A stretch of 64,000 bases of DNA from Amphiura filiformis (GCF_039555335.1 NC_092642.1:35128181-35192180), one strand, 5' to 3'; shown: positions 1 to 12,051, counted from the first letter of the stretch. Notes: a model not told the origin generated them from the letters alone. Translations and numbers: made by a program.

Positions 1-900
1 AGCTCATATTTGAATCCATGGTAATGTTGGAAAATTGCTGTGGGCTGATTGGTGGAAGCCTACAGGCCCCATAGATATTATTCAATGCATAAAACATTGA
101 GATGAGGCACAAACTTGATTTAATAAACAGGTCCATCATGATTGAATACAATTCTATGTTACACCTACGTATGCGTGCTTTTCAAAAGTGAAGCAGATAT
201 AAAAAAATAGTCTACAGAGATTGATGTACACCCAAGTGTAAATGCATACTTATGGGCGATGATGCAAGTTTATAAATTACAAGATATGTCGTGTACAATC
301 TACGAGAGTAGAATTTCATACTATGATTATGAAGTATGATTCCAAATGAAAAATTTGATGTCACTGTCAGCATTTATGGGACACACAAGCATGTTGCGTC
401 ACATGAACCATCATGATTTCAAACTGATGTAACATTTAAATATAATGCCATTCACAGAATTATTCAAGTTTTAGTCCAGCTCCAGTCCAGTTCCAATCAA
501 GCTCAGAGTCAGAGAACAGAGATAAGCTTAACTGAAGTAAGCTTACTGGCTACCAAATTGTGTATCATGAAAGATATTTGTTCCAGCTATAACGATTCCA
601 ATCACAGTTACTTAAATTGAAATAAGGAAAATGTACCGACCTGTATGCGTCCTGTATTGTGTGTAGTAAAATATTTAAACCCCTGTGTGTATACTCATGT
701 ACAATGTACTATACAGTGTGAGTCCCAAAATGGCCGACTGATGTCTCCGAGTTGGCAAAATTCTAATCTGATCAATCTTCAAAAATATGGTATAATCCGC
801 GGTCCAAAAAATCATCCCAGATATGGAAGACTAATTCAACTATCAGATGTTCGAAGATTGAGGATGCCAAAAGCAATTAAGATGAAAAATAATTAGATGA
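1..900. other. non-coding stretch, nothing recognised
   Basis: AT-rich sequence with only short open frames and no domain-like protein, tRNA-like sequence or clear repeat. The short frame at 645-896 has no recognisable motif. The last bases lead into the tail of the reverse-transcriptase fragment on the minus strand. Confidence 0.5.
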
Positions 901-959
901 GAAAATTAATTCTCAGGAGGATGCCAGTAACACATCTGCATAGCACGATAGCGCCCTCT

Positions 960-1717
960 TCAGATATAGCGCCCTCTTCCTCTATAGCCCATCTTGGAAC
1001 CCAAATACTTGAAGTCTGTGACATGGTTGATGGTACTACCATAGACTTCAAGTGCTGGCTGGGCGTTACAGTTTGCAGTCATATATTCTGTCTTAGGTGC
1101 GCTAGATCTGCTGCTGCTGTTGCAGTCCTAGTAAGCTGTGACTGGGCCCGGGCTATAGAAGATTCCAACAGGGCAATATCATCAGCAAAATCCAGGTCAG
1201 TCAGCATCCTAGCAGGATACCTGCTTGACCGACGTGGGTAGGTAACAATTCCAGCATCAATTCCAGAAGTTGATTTCTTCAGGAGGTAGTCTACCAGGAT
1301 AATGAACAGGAATGGTGCCAACACATCACCCTGAAGCACTCCAGTTGTTACTTGGAAAGGCTCTGTGATACTTCCATCTACCATAACGGCACTCTTGGAG
1401 TCCTTGTAGAGCACCTGGATGGCATTGACCACAACCTTTGCTATTCCATAATGCCGCAGCACTGAGAACATGACGGACCTGTTGGAGTCAAAGGCTTTTT
1501 TGAAGTCTACAAAAGTGACTGTCAAGGGAAGTTGGTACTCCTTGAAGCCTTCCATGATCCTCCTCAAAATGTGTATTTGCTGAGCACAGCTTCGACCTGA
1601 TCTAAAGCCAGCCTGGTTGCTTCTCAGTAAAGGATCAATGTGAGGTCGAATCCTGTTCAGAAGGATCTTGTTGTACACTTTTGCGGCAATGGACATAAGC
1701 GAAATACCACGGTAGTT
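960..1717 (-). pseudogene. broken non-LTR retrotransposon reverse transcriptase
   Basis: The minus-strand frame reads a LINE-type reverse transcriptase palm: NYRGISLMS at the start, then NQAGFRSGRSC, motif A VDFKKAFDS, motif B GVLQGDVLAP and the catalytic motif as FADDIALLES. At about 1080 the frame ends in a stop, but another frame at once continues with the RT thumb-like stretch (INHVTDFKYLGSKM) until a stop at 960-962, so a small indel broke the gene. The valine usual after KKAFDS also appears to be missing. The 5' part of the ORF and the endonuclease are absent: upstream lies an unrelated 120-bp tandem repeat. The motif style resembles RTE-like elements. The clade is uncertain; that it is a dead RT is clear. 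Confidence 0.85.
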
Positions 1718-2001
1718 TCTAAATACATTGCTTAAAACAGTTGAAAACACTATTAAGAACGATGCATACACTATGATATTGTGATAGTCATTAATAATAG
1801 TTGTGATTGAAAATATAGTTGAAAACACTTACGTTTTCAAAATAAACATTGTTTAAAACAGTTGAATGCACTGTTAAAGAGCGATGCATACACTTTGATA
1901 TTGTGATAGTCACTGATAATAGTTGATTGAAATCATTGTTGAACACTTAGCTCTTCTAAGTACATTGTTTTGAAATTAAAGTCTGTACAAAAAGTAACTC
2001 A

Positions 2002-2424
2002 GCTGTTATAAATACGCCTATAGATTCAGAACTAATAATTGTTTTCACAATATTTCAACAAAGGATAATTTATTTACGCGCATTTTAATACCCCATTTGT
2101 CCAATTTTGTTCAATATTGACAGTGTTTTGAAAGAAAAATACCCTAATTTAAAAGTTGCAGTTATTTTGTATTGATTTGAAGTAAGCGCGAAGATAATGG
2201 CGGGCTTTACGTGTTACTGTGCTGGCATTATAACCATTGATCGCTGTAAACTGCAACTTTTAAATTCGGGTATTTTTCTGTAAAAGCACTACTGTGTTGT
2301 AAACATTGAACGACATTTGACGAATGGGGTATCAAAATACGTGTAAATAATCATCCTTCTCTCTATGTTGAAATATTGTGAAAACAATTATTAGTTCTGA
2401 ATTTATAGGCGTATTTATAACAGC
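2002..2424. mobile_element. foldback MITE inserted in the 120-bp array
   Basis: The left end GCTGTTATAAATACGCCTAT is mirrored as an inverted copy ending at 2424. Complementarity continues inward through AATAATTGTTTTCACAATAT, TACCCCATTTG and AAAAGTTGCAG, so the whole 423 bp can fold into one long imperfect hairpin. It sits inside a 120-bp repeat unit, proving insertion. No ORF; superfamily not assigned. Confidence 0.75.
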
Positions 2425-2537
2425 ACTGTTAAAGAACGATGCATACACTATAGTATTATTGTGATAGTCATTGATAATAGTTGATTGAAATAATAGTTGA
2501 AAACACATTTTCTAAATAAATATTGTTTAAAAACAGT

Positions 2538-2720
2538 TAACCCTTACAAGGAACATGATGAAGAAAGATTTCACTTCGCACCCCTGGGAATTGACCCTGG
2601 GACCCCTCAGGTACCACGCACACGATCACCGACAGCTACCGACCTCATGCCACGGGGGAGTCGCTTGCCCGGCCAGTGGTTTTTCTTGTAAGATTTTGTA
2701 AGATTATACGTGTTAGGGTT
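2538..2720 (-). mobile_element. SINE-like element with tRNA-type promoter boxes
   Basis: This block interrupts the 120-bp array and begins AACCCTTACAAG and ends with an inverted AGGGTT. Read on the minus strand it holds an A-box-like TAGCTGTCGGTGATCG followed about 30 bp later by GGGTCAATTCCCA, close to the pol III B-box consensus. This suggests a tRNA-derived SINE. The A-box is a weak match and no poly(A) tail is seen, so the class is tentative. Confidence 0.4.
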
Positions 2721-3464
2721 AAAAACACTGTTAAAGAAAGATGCACACACTATGATATTGTGATATTCATTGATAATAGTTGATTGAAATAATTCAAAAC
2801 ACTTTTAACTTTTCTAAATACATTGTTTAAAACAGTTGAAAGCACTGTTAAAGAACGATGCATACACTATGATATTGTTATAGTCATTGATAATGGTTGA
2901 TTGAAATAATTGTTGAACACTTAACTTTTCTAAATACATTGTTTTGAAATAGTTGAGTACACTGTTCAAGAACGATGCATACACTATGATATTGTGATAG
3001 TCATTGATAATAGTTGATTGTAATAATACTTGAAAACAATTAACTTTTCTAAATACATTGCTTAAAAACATGCGGTTGAAAGCACTGTTAAAGATCGACA
3101 CATACACTATGATATTGTTATAGTCATTAATAATAGTTGAAAACACTGAACTTTTCTCAATGTTGTTTGAAACAGCTGAAAGCACTGTTAAAGAACGATG
3201 CATACACTATGATAATTATTGTGATAGTCATTGATAATATATAGTTGATTGAAATAATTGTTGAAAACACTTAGCTTTTCTAAATACATTGTTTTGAAAT
3301 AGTTGAAAACACTATTAAAAACGATGCACTATGATATTGTGATAGTCATTGTTAATAGTTGATTGAAATAATAGTTGAAAACACTTAACTTCTTAACTTT
3401 TCTAAATACATTGTTTAAAAACAGTTAAAAGCACTGTTTAATAAAGATCGAGGCATACACTGTG

Positions 3465-3800
3465 ATATCCAAATTATCTAAAATATCCAAATTATCCTAA
3501 GTAGCCAAAATATTAATATCCAAATTATTCAAAATATCCAATATATATATCCTTAATATGCTTTTTAAAATACTATCCAAATTATCTGAAATATCCGAAT
3601 TATCCTAATTAGCCATAATAATATCCAAATTATCTTAAATATCCAAATATCTGAAATGTAAAAATATCAAATTTATCTGAAATATCTAAAATATCAATAG
3701 GTGCAACTATTATTCAAATTATCCATAATTTCCTTTAATAATATCCAAATATCTTAAATATCTAAATCTATAGCTTCTAATAAGATATTTGTCAGGATAA
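3465..3800. repeat. AT-rich degenerate tandem repeat
   Basis: Repeated variants of ATATCCAAATTATC and AAATATCC fill about 330 bp with drifting period. Low-complexity DNA 3' of the receptor gene; no coding content. Confidence 0.7.
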
Positions 3801-3959
3801 TTTAGATAGTTACAATCCCGCACCTCAGTTGGGTAAAATGACACTTTTACTCAATATGGGTAAATAATGACCCAAAGAATCTGCAGTCTTGTGATTTTGT
3901 CTACCCTGTCTCCGTAATGTTTTACCCTACTTTACTAATTACGTTTGCAATACGCTTTA

Positions 3960-6900
3960 TTAATTGATGCAGTTAGATATATCACGAGCTTGAACATGAC
4001 TGTGCATCTCTTGAGTAGAAGAAATATTTTGCAACTCTGTGTCTTTGATACCAGATGTCTGTTGCCTATTATCAGCTGACGAGTTGTGTTTCTGTTTGCG
4101 ACTATTGCTGATGATGGCCACGATAGTGTACAGATATGGGTTGATCGCAGAATTAATAGGTAGTATGACCGTAACAGACCATGCGAATACTGAAGGGGGC
4201 AAAGTCAGTACACCAGCTTGCACCAGAATCCCTAGCAGAATAATCGGGGCCCAACAAAAGAAGTCCGTGAGGACTATGGCAGCAACTTTGACAGTCATTC
4301 TGATCTGGACTTTCATATCCTTGTTTAAACCTACACGTTTCGCTGACTCGCCAACAAAACGAACCATTTCCACATAGCACAACAGTATGACGAAGTAGCA
4401 GATGCCGTTAAGGCCAAGAAACAAAGCTGTGGCATAATATAAGCCAGGAATATGGCCAAGTGATTGAGATTTTACTAAGTACTTTGCATAACCGTAATTG
4501 GCATTCTCCGGCCTAATCCATTCCGACGATACACTCTTTGAGAACTTTTCGATTTGAGCCAGGGGGAGACCAATGCACACGTGAGAGTTATCATAGAATT
4601 CAAACTTTTTCCCAGCTAAAATAGATGGGACAATTCCCAATGCAAAGGAAATCAACCAAAGTAATATAACTATTGTAGCCGACGATGTCCTTCTTAATTT
4701 GATTTGGGAGTAAGGAAAACGGATGTTCATGAATCTGTCAATACTTATCAGCGTCACGAAGAAAACTGAAGCTTCACTGGATACTATTGAAATTGCTCCA
4801 GCAATTCTGCAGGTAATACCAGATCTCCAAGTTTCAGATTGCATCGGAAAATATTCACCGAAGTAAATATCAGCAGATGCAATAATTAGCATATATATGC
4901 CCATGAATAAATCAGATATTGCCAGGTTCCTAAGTAAAAGGGTTTGAACTGTGTTCTTTTCATCTTTTGTTTTCTTTCTGCTCAAAACAAAGATGTTCCC
5001 ACCTAAAGCATTCAATCCAATAACCCACATCATAACCATCAACACTCGATCTGACAATAATCTGTCGCATGTCAAATACGGTGATCGCACATTTACAGCA
5101 TTACAACTAATATCACTTGGTACATAGCATTCACAGATTTCTGTTTGGTTTACCACTATTTCAGCCTGATTTGGGAGACCAATAAATGTATACTTATCTA
5201 TCATAGTCAATTTATTGTTTAGTAAGCTGAGGTAGGTAAGTTGAGCTAAGTTGTCAATATTTGGAATACTTTTCAACTGGTTGTCAGACAATGACAGTAA
5301 ACGGAGATTTATCGCATCTTTAAATATACGTTCATCTAATGCGCGAAGCTCATTGAATGGTAAGTATAGGAGTTGTAAGTTTCTCAATCCCGAAAATATT
5401 CGGTGATTCAAATTTGATATTTGATTGTAACCCAAATCAAGAACTATCAACGTTTTCAGCTTCCAAAATAAGTCATAACTAATTTTTTCAAACATGTTTA
5501 TGCTCAAAAGGAGTATCTGTAGCCTGGGTAGTTCGTGAAATATTGTACTGTTTAATGCCATCAATTCGTTTTCTGACAGGAATAGATCAGTTAGGTCATG
5601 CAAACCATGAAACAGTTGCTTTGGTAGGTGATGCAACTTGTTATCCTCCAGATCCAATATAGTCAGCTTCCTTGTCTCATTAAACAAATCTCCGTCTAGT
5701 GAATTTATCTGATTTCCACTGAGGTGCAATACTTCAAGATGTGTTAACCCTTTGAACAACTCTCTTGGCAAACCTGTCAGCTCGTTATCTTGTAGATATA
5801 AATTAACCAACTTACGTGTCTCATTGAACAAATCCCCGTCTAGTAAATTTATCTGATTTCCAAAGAGGGACAATGTTTCAAGGTTTATTAACCCTTTGAA
5901 CAACCCTCTTGGCAAACCTGTCAGCTTGTTTTTATATAGATACAGATTAACCAACTTACCTGTCTCATTGAACAAATTCTCACCTAGTGAAGTTATCAGA
6001 TTTCCAAAGAGGGTCAATGTTTTAAGGCTTGACAACCCTTTGAACAACCCACTTTGCAAATTGGCCAGGTTGTTCGTATCCAAACGTACTACACTCAGCT
6101 TAGTTGTCTCATTGAACAAATCATCGGATAATAAAAGTAGATGATTGCCATGAAGATAAAGAATGTTAAGGTTTTCCAACCCACTAAACAAGTCATTCGG
6201 TAAAAGTGACAACTTGTTGTTACTTAGAGACAGTTTAGTCAACTTACTGTTTGCGTTAAACAAATCCTCATCTAGTGAAATGATACGATTTCCATAGAGA
6301 TACAAAGTTTCAAGGTTTGCCAAACCTTTGAACAACATATCTGACAAAATTTTCAACTTGTTATTAGCGAGATGTAAATAACTAAGATAAACTAATTTGT
6401 CAAACACATCGGCATCTAGAGTATCCAACTGATTACCATTCAGGTACATCTTTTGGAGGTTTTGCAAACCTACAAACGCTTGAGAGTGTACTCTAGATAA
6501 TCTACAATCACTGATAACAAGTTGATCTAAACGTTTCAGATTGACAAAGGCATTTTCAGATATCTCTACTATATACTGCTCTGATAGGTCTAATATAATG
6601 ATATCATTGGGATATATTATCAAAGATGTCTGACTTGAAAGAAAATTGTTATTATGACAAATATAGTCTACATATCTGTTACCAAGTGTAATATTACAAT
6701 GAGTTGGAAACTCAAACGAACAGATATTATCAGAGGAGCGATAACAAGATAAAGTATGATTAAATTCATTTTTTGGACAATAGTTTTTCTTGCTTACTTC
6801 TTGGTTGCACTTAGACAGGGTCTGATTTATTACTATATCGCTGATGAGGATACTGGCATTACCTTGCAGAGACAGTTGAAGTTCTGTGTGCGAAAACGCG

Positions 6901-7286
6901 AGGAAGCAAGGTTCATTTGTTGCAATAACTTCATACTTGTTTTCGCATTTCAATAGATCACCTTGTTTTTGCACATAGACAAATATATCAGGAGGCATTT
7001 GTTGAGGTATGTGTATCATAGTTCCTCTTCCGACAGATGTTGTCAATTGTACGTTGCAAATTTCGTCTGGATTACCAGTAAATTTAGTCCAGCTTTGTCC
7101 TTTGATGTTTTCCATGGTGAGCAGGCAGAAGTCAGAGCTGTTTTGAACATGATGAGTAGTAGTAGTAACATTCCAAAGAGGAACAACTTGTAACTCGGCA
7201 TTGGAGTGCAATTTCAGATTGTAGATGATGAGTGCAAATAACAAGAAAGTTATGGAGGGCTTGGCGTGGAACATATTTGTTTTCAT
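3960..7286 (-). CDS. intronless leucine-rich-repeat G protein-coupled receptor
   Basis: An uninterrupted 1108-residue protein. Residues 1-30 look like a signal peptide. Residues 31-225 are a cysteine-containing N-terminal region not assigned to a family. About 20 LRRs of 24 residues run from ~228 to ~710, with consensus LxxLxLxxNxLxxLpxxLFxxL, and are capped by a Cys cluster (CECYVPSDISC). A class A seven-helix domain follows at ~745-1058. The ERY/DRY motif reads DRF (850-852), TM2 has NLAISDLF, TM6 CWAP (1011-1014) and TM7 NPYLY (1049-1053); Cys826 and Cys904 can form the usual TM3-ECL2 disulphide. The order LRR-hinge-7TM matches LGR/relaxin receptors and the snail receptor GRL101. No LDLa module is visible, so it is not a canonical RXFP. 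Likely a plasma-membrane receptor; ligand unknown. Minus strand, with no coding neighbour nearby. Confidence 0.93.
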   Translation of the reverse strand: MKTNMFHAKPSITFLLFALIIYNLKLHSNAELQVVPLWNVTTTTHHVQNSSDFCLLTMENIKGQSWTKFTGNPDEICNVQLTTSVGRGTMIHIPQQMPPDIFVYVQKQGDLLKCENKYEVIATNEPCFLAFSHTELQLSLQGNASILISDIVINQTLSKCNQEVSKKNYCPKNEFNHTLSCYRSSDNICSFEFPTHCNITLGNRYVDYICHNNNFLSSQTSLIIYPNDIIILDLSEQYIVEISENAFVNLKRLDQLVISDCRLSRVHSQAFVGLQNLQKMYLNGNQLDTLDADVFDKLVYLSYLHLANNKLKILSDMLFKGLANLETLYLYGNRIISLDEDLFNANSKLTKLSLSNNKLSLLPNDLFSGLENLNILYLHGNHLLLLSDDLFNETTKLSVVRLDTNNLANLQSGLFKGLSSLKTLTLFGNLITSLGENLFNETGKLVNLYLYKNKLTGLPRGLFKGLINLETLSLFGNQINLLDGDLFNETRKLVNLYLQDNELTGLPRELFKGLTHLEVLHLSGNQINSLDGDLFNETRKLTILDLEDNKLHHLPKQLFHGLHDLTDLFLSENELMALNSTIFHELPRLQILLLSINMFEKISYDLFWKLKTLIVLDLGYNQISNLNHRIFSGLRNLQLLYLPFNELRALDERIFKDAINLRLLSLSDNQLKSIPNIDNLAQLTYLSLLNNKLTMIDKYTFIGLPNQAEIVVNQTEICECYVPSDISCNAVNVRSPYLTCDRLLSDRVLMVMMWVIGLNALGGNIFVLSRKKTKDEKNTVQTLLLRNLAISDLFMGIYMLIIASADIYFGEYFPMQSETWRSGITCRIAGAISIVSSEASVFFVTLISIDRFMNIRFPYSQIKLRRTSSATIVILLWLISFALGIVPSILAGKKFEFYDNSHVCIGLPLAQIEKFSKSVSSEWIRPENANYGYAKYLVKSQSLGHIPGLYYATALFLGLNGICYFVILLCYVEMVRFVGESAKRVGLNKDMKVQIRMTVKVAAIVLTDFFCWAPIILLGILVQAGVLTLPPSVFAWSVTVILPINSAINPYLYTIVAIISNSRKQKHNSSADNRQQTSGIKDTELQNISSTQEMHSHVQARDISNCIN
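5688..6119 (-). repeat. tandem two-LRR (144-bp) duplications inside the receptor
   Basis: Residues ~390-533 are three successive 48-residue blocks, each two LRRs long, starting LFNET and containing LFKGL and GNxI. A partial fourth block follows. The nucleotide sequence also repeats at 144 bp, with blocks at about 5976-5690 closest to each other. This points to recent expansion by unequal exchange within the ligand-binding solenoid. Each block adds an N-glycosylation sequon (NET). Confidence 0.8.
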
Positions 7287-7289
7287 TTT

Positions 7290-9000
7290 TGTTGTCCTTG
7301 AAGGTATTGCAAAAACAATATAAACTGTCGCTCAAACCGCCTCAAAGCGCTGTACAATGTAAGCATAAGAATAATGCATTAACATGCATTACATCATAAA
7401 CTACTGGTACTAACTAAAATTTATATAACACTAGTAAATACAACATACAGAAGACATCATAAAATCAAATCAAACTTATTAAAATAATGCCTAAGGCACA
7501 AAAGAGTGTTAGTAGATGTAATATAGGGGTGGCGTTAAGAAGATAATCAGTCAGTGGTAGTACTGCTTGGAAATGTTAGTTTGCAGTGCTCGTTTGAACT
7601 GCTCAACAGATTCTTTTCTCTTCAGCGTAATCGTATAATAAAGGTGCTATCCGTTAGTTATTCGTAAAATATTGTTAATTCAGATGTTGCGCCATGTTCG
7701 CAGTTACATTGATTTTCCATGGATTCAATACAAAACAGTTTGTTAAGATTTACCTCAAAAAGCTTGTCATCACGGTATGATCACAGAAGGCAACCACCAT
7801 ATGTCTACGAGTCTTCGTCGTGAAAATCCTACTATCGCGCAAAGAACGTCTTGTTATTCAATTGAAGTGAATTATATTTCCATCTAGTTACAAGTTCCGT
7901 TTCTTAACAATTGTTTAACAGCAGTAGTAGATTGAGCTGGATATCAAAGATTTCAACAATTATTTCTCGATGTTGTTCATCAATTCAACAATTGTTTCTC
8001 AAAGCTGTCTTTTACAATCTACTGAAGTATCAGTCAAAATCAATGAATATTGTAATCTGTTATTGTTAAATTGTCATGCCATACAACATTACAAGACCTG
8101 AAACATTTCCATCCGCTCACAAATTGCTATTCTTAAAACTGCGTTTATCAACATCAGAAGATGGATATGAAAGATTTCAACTTCTCTCTATAAAGGTCTG
8201 ATGTTGATGTCCGAGATAAAGCTGTTGAAATACTTTGTTGAAAACAATCACTTTAATATCGTTTATGGTTAAAATATCACGTCGTACAACATCACAGTTG
8301 GAAAAAAATGAAACATTTCCATCTGATTACAAATTGCGTTTCTAAATAACTGATTGACAACTGCAACTCTCCAGCTTTTAATGATCCAATGTTGACTGAA
8401 GAAAATTAAAATAAATCTAAAATACTAAGCGTATTGCAATATAAGAAACGCTACCAGAATCAAGAAATACATTTTGCCACACTAAATCATGGTTATTGTA
8501 GTAACCAGCTAGCTGAGGGGGCGATGAGACCTCGGTGTGACAATCATGACAAGTGATTCACAATCATGTAAGCAATGATGAAATTTCCTGAGTAAAACTA
8601 ATAACAATTTGATTGTAGTATACAAACAAGACTGGGCATATTAAAATTATTGTACACAATGCACAATTGTTAACGTCCTGAAGAGTTTTCTTTATGTTGA
8701 ATAATGTTGTATAACTTGAATGTCATAATTCCTTTCCTGTTTAAAAACTGCTTCTTGAGAGCTGTCATACAAAAAGATTGTGTATTTGTTAATTAAAAAT
8801 GTAGATGTTTTTTAATTTTTTTTCCTTCAAATATTCAACAATAGATTGGCGGCATTGAAAAGTTGAAATTATAAGAATATTATTATCTCATCACCTTGTC
8901 CTTGATTAAAACTTTAATAAAATAATTTTGAGAAAATCAATAAAGTGAAAACTTCACGGTGTTGGGGTCAATACTACTAAAGCGGAATAGATGTTCACAC
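7290..9000. other. 5' flank of the receptor; degenerate ~220-bp repeat
   Basis: No gene recognised. The block ACATTTCCATCTGNTTACAA and following sequence recurs at about 7874, 8103 and 8313, suggesting a degenerate tandem repeat of roughly 210-230 bp. The receptor promoter should lie just upstream of 7286 on the minus strand, but no convincing TATA box is seen. Confidence 0.45.
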
Positions 9001-11085
9001 GTGGACGCTGTACGCGAGTGCGTGATATCAGTTTGATGTTGTTTTTTGCTTAGTTTTTGTTTTTCTGTTTACTGACGCTATTTGCGCCATTATCTACAGC
9101 GGTATGTTGTACCTTCATTAACCATTATTCAATATGGAAATTAGTTTTGAAACTTTATAATCATGGAAGTCCAGTTTTAGAAGAAGGAGGAAACCTGAGA
9201 ACTAATACACATAAAGTCGGCGGAAACGGGTTGACATACCAATCTACTATAGGTTATTCTGTATTGCTAACTATTTTAGGATTTTTTGTTAATTTGGATG
9301 AAGAGCATTTTGACTCATCCTGTACAAAATACAATGACTTTCACAACGTACATCTTTGCATACACCTTTGCGAGACTAACAGTCTGTTTAAAAAACACTG
9401 TTTTTGACAAAATTTGTACACTTTGTGCATTGTAGATTTTAAATTTTTGACAAAATTTGAAATTTGTCGTTTAGCATGTTTAGTGTACACGTGAGATTTG
9501 CAACTATTGCTTTGTGAAGAGCACTTTTAATTCCGAGCTAAACCTGACATTATGTCTGTTATTAATTTTTATACATGTATCAGAGCGACTCGGTATATTA
9601 CATGTTTCACACATTATTAATATTTCAAAACAAAATTAAAAGAAAAGGTGACCATGAAACTCCATGAATCCATGAAACGAGTAAAGACATGTCTTTACAA
9701 AGAGAAAATTAAAGGCCCTTTCAGTGATTTCACAGGAACATTAAAAAAAATGGAAATTTGTCAGAGTTGCTTAGAAATAAAGAATAAGTCTACATAATTT
9801 CATTAAACCACTTTTCCCCTGAATACATCGACAAATTAGTAAAAAACAGAAGTTTTAGAAAGGTTTTCTACTTCAACTCAGATCGACTCGAGAAAATCGA
9901 GATTTTCGTACAGTGCGCCACCAATCGACTGGAAAACTTCCTAGTCCAGTGTTTCTAACACGGGGAAGTAGAGTCTAAATTGATTTAAAACAGACGCTTA
10001 ATTTTTGTAGTAGAAAACAAAATAAGCAATTAAAGGTCACCGAAGCAAACTAACGGTCAATTCAAATATGAAAAAACAGTTAAAATTGTGTATTTTGTTT
10101 AAAATAGTAGCTACTGATGTAATAAGTAGTAGAAACAATACGCAACGCGTGTTGGTACGTGGAGAGTGAGCTTCTTTCGATCTTGAGTCGGACTTTTGTA
10201 CTGTCAGTATCAAAAGTCCAGAATCATCAAATGCTTTATTTTGTCTAAAATACACGGCTTTCGACCGATCCACTAGCAGGCTATGTTAGCACATCTATGC
10301 CAATTACAAAGGTACCAAAATCTGAATTTTGATGATTTTTACGATCGTCCGGATGAGCAAATCACTGAATGAAACTCCTTCAGAAATATTGCTTTTTATT
10401 CGAATGGAACATGAGTCCTTGGACAAGAAAGTAATGAATTCTAACAAAATAGCTTGACCTTGTGAAAATCCCCAATGTTGTCATGCTTAATATATAACTT
10501 GAATGCAATATAATGATTGTAATGCTATAATGTGATGCAGCACGGCAAAGGGGGTGGGGGGGGGGGGTGGGGGACATTGCGGCAAAGTGCTTTTCAAGAT
10601 AAAAATAGACAGATAAAAATAAGGGAAATAAAATAATTTGTGATGCTTTTTAAAATATGAATGCCTTGATCAATTATAGCAAATGAGGTGTAATTTTAAA
10701 GCTTGCAAAATGCTTTCAAAGCAGAAATACTGAACTTAAAATTCAAACGTCTGTCTTGTATGATAATAAATATCAGCTACATCACAGTAGCGTAACAGCA
10801 TGGAGTTGGAGTTATAAAAAAAATGTTTTTTGCTTTGTGTTTCATTCTGTTATTACATGGTTTCAAGGATAAGAAGAGTTACATCAGAGATTAAACAACA
10901 AACAAAAATCCAATCAAAAAAAAAAGAAAAAAAAAAAGAAACAAGAGAAAAACAACCCACATCACACATTTCAAAAACTCATACAAGCCAAGAAAACAAA
11001 AACAAATCAAAAACAACAAACACACATTAAAACAACAAAGGGAAACTTAGCCCGAAATATCACAGCCCTTTCTCCCCTATTATAG
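9000..11085. other. non-coding stretch with homopolymer tracts
   Basis: The longest open frame (9057-9407, 116 codons, hydrophobic start) shows no family motif and I do not call it. There is a G-tract at about 10550-10572 and an A-rich tract at about 10915-10960. One segment (10262-10376) is a dispersed repeat listed separately. Confidence 0.45.
10262..10376. repeat. dispersed repeat, partner at 46337-46446
   Basis: The segment beginning CACTAGCAGGCTATGTTA and ending GGATGAGCAAATCACTGAAT is nearly repeated at 46337-46446, inside the transposon nested in the LTR retrotransposon. Both include GATTTT and ACGATCGTCC. Function unknown; a shared mobile-element fragment is likely. Confidence 0.7.
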
Positions 11086-11094
11086 ATTGTTTCA

Positions 11095-11435
11095 ATAATT
11101 AAGTTAATTAATTAATTAATTACACTAATTAATGAATCAAATTAATTAGTTAAATTAATGTAATTAATTAATTAAGTTAATTAGTCATATTAATGCAGTG
11201 TAATTAATTAATTAATTAATTAATGTATTTAGTTAATTAATTACGTAATAAGTAATTAACATAATTAAGTAATAAATTAATAAAGTAAGTAATTAAGTAA
11301 TTAATATAATTAAATAATTAGTTAATTTATTTGTTGGTTTCCTTATCGCTGATTGATTGATTATTTGAATACTTTGATGTTGGTTGGTTGATTGATTAAT
11401 TGATTGATTGATTGATTGATTGATCGACCGATTGA
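11095..11435. repeat. TTAA/TAAT and GATT microsatellites
   Basis: A long imperfect run of TTAATTAA-type sequence (about 11098-11335) is followed by a (GATT)n run at about 11387-11432. Low-complexity DNA left of the satellite. Confidence 0.85.
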
Positions 11436-12051
11436 TATTTAGTTTCTATGGGACTTCTATTTATTTTGGCACCGTTCGATACATTAATACTGATTTTTTC
11501 AATCAAGCAATGTCAAGGATTATTATCTTCAGAAGATGCAGCAAGAAACATGAAAAATAAAAATAAAAAAAAAAAAAAGCATTGCCTAACACGCATTCTA
11601 GCTGGGCGCGAGCTCAGAAATAAAATAGCCAATAGGCCAAATGCATAGCTATAAAGAAATGCTAAAAAGACGAAGCTAAAACTTTTTTTAAAACGTCACT
11701 TATATAGCCTAGCCGAGATTATCAGGAACGTGATGAAAATAAAGAAACAAAATGCAAAACGTGACATGACTGACTAAATCTTCACCGGAGAATTTCTTTC
11801 GGTAATTGTTTTCTTCATAGGCCCTAAATGCTATCTTCAGAAGATGACTGATCAAAATGCTAAATGTATGAATTATCGTTTGTATTATAAGCCCGCCGTA
11901 ATTGCTATCTTCAGTAGATAGCTAAAAATATCATCAAACATGAAAATGTACCAAAAGCCTTTTAGTCCGCTTCGTATTGAGTAGCCAATAGGCAGAATGC
12001 AAAGCTTAAAGTAATGCTAAAATGACGAAGCTAATAAAATGACTGACTAAT

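Larger units (their letters stand above)
1720..3470. repeat. ~120-bp tandem repeat array, interrupted twice
   Basis: The motif GATGCATACACTATGATATT recurs at about 1761, 1882, 2439, 2739, 2858, 2974, 3095, 3198, 3322 and 3449, giving a period near 120 bp wherever no insertion intervenes. Each unit also has a TTGATAATAGTTGATTG block and an ACTTTTCTAAATACATTG block. Larger gaps are explained by a foldback element (2002-2424) and a SINE-like insertion (2538-2720). Apparent proteins on the minus strand here are repeat translations. Confidence 0.85.

Noticed and set aside
2814-3203. 129-residue minus-strand protein with INDYNNIIVYAS repeats
   Set aside because: Direct translation of the 120-bp tandem array.
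9057-9407. 116-codon frame with hydrophobic start, possible small secreted or membrane protein
   Set aside because: No family motif, AT-rich composition like its surroundings, and no splice or promoter evidence.
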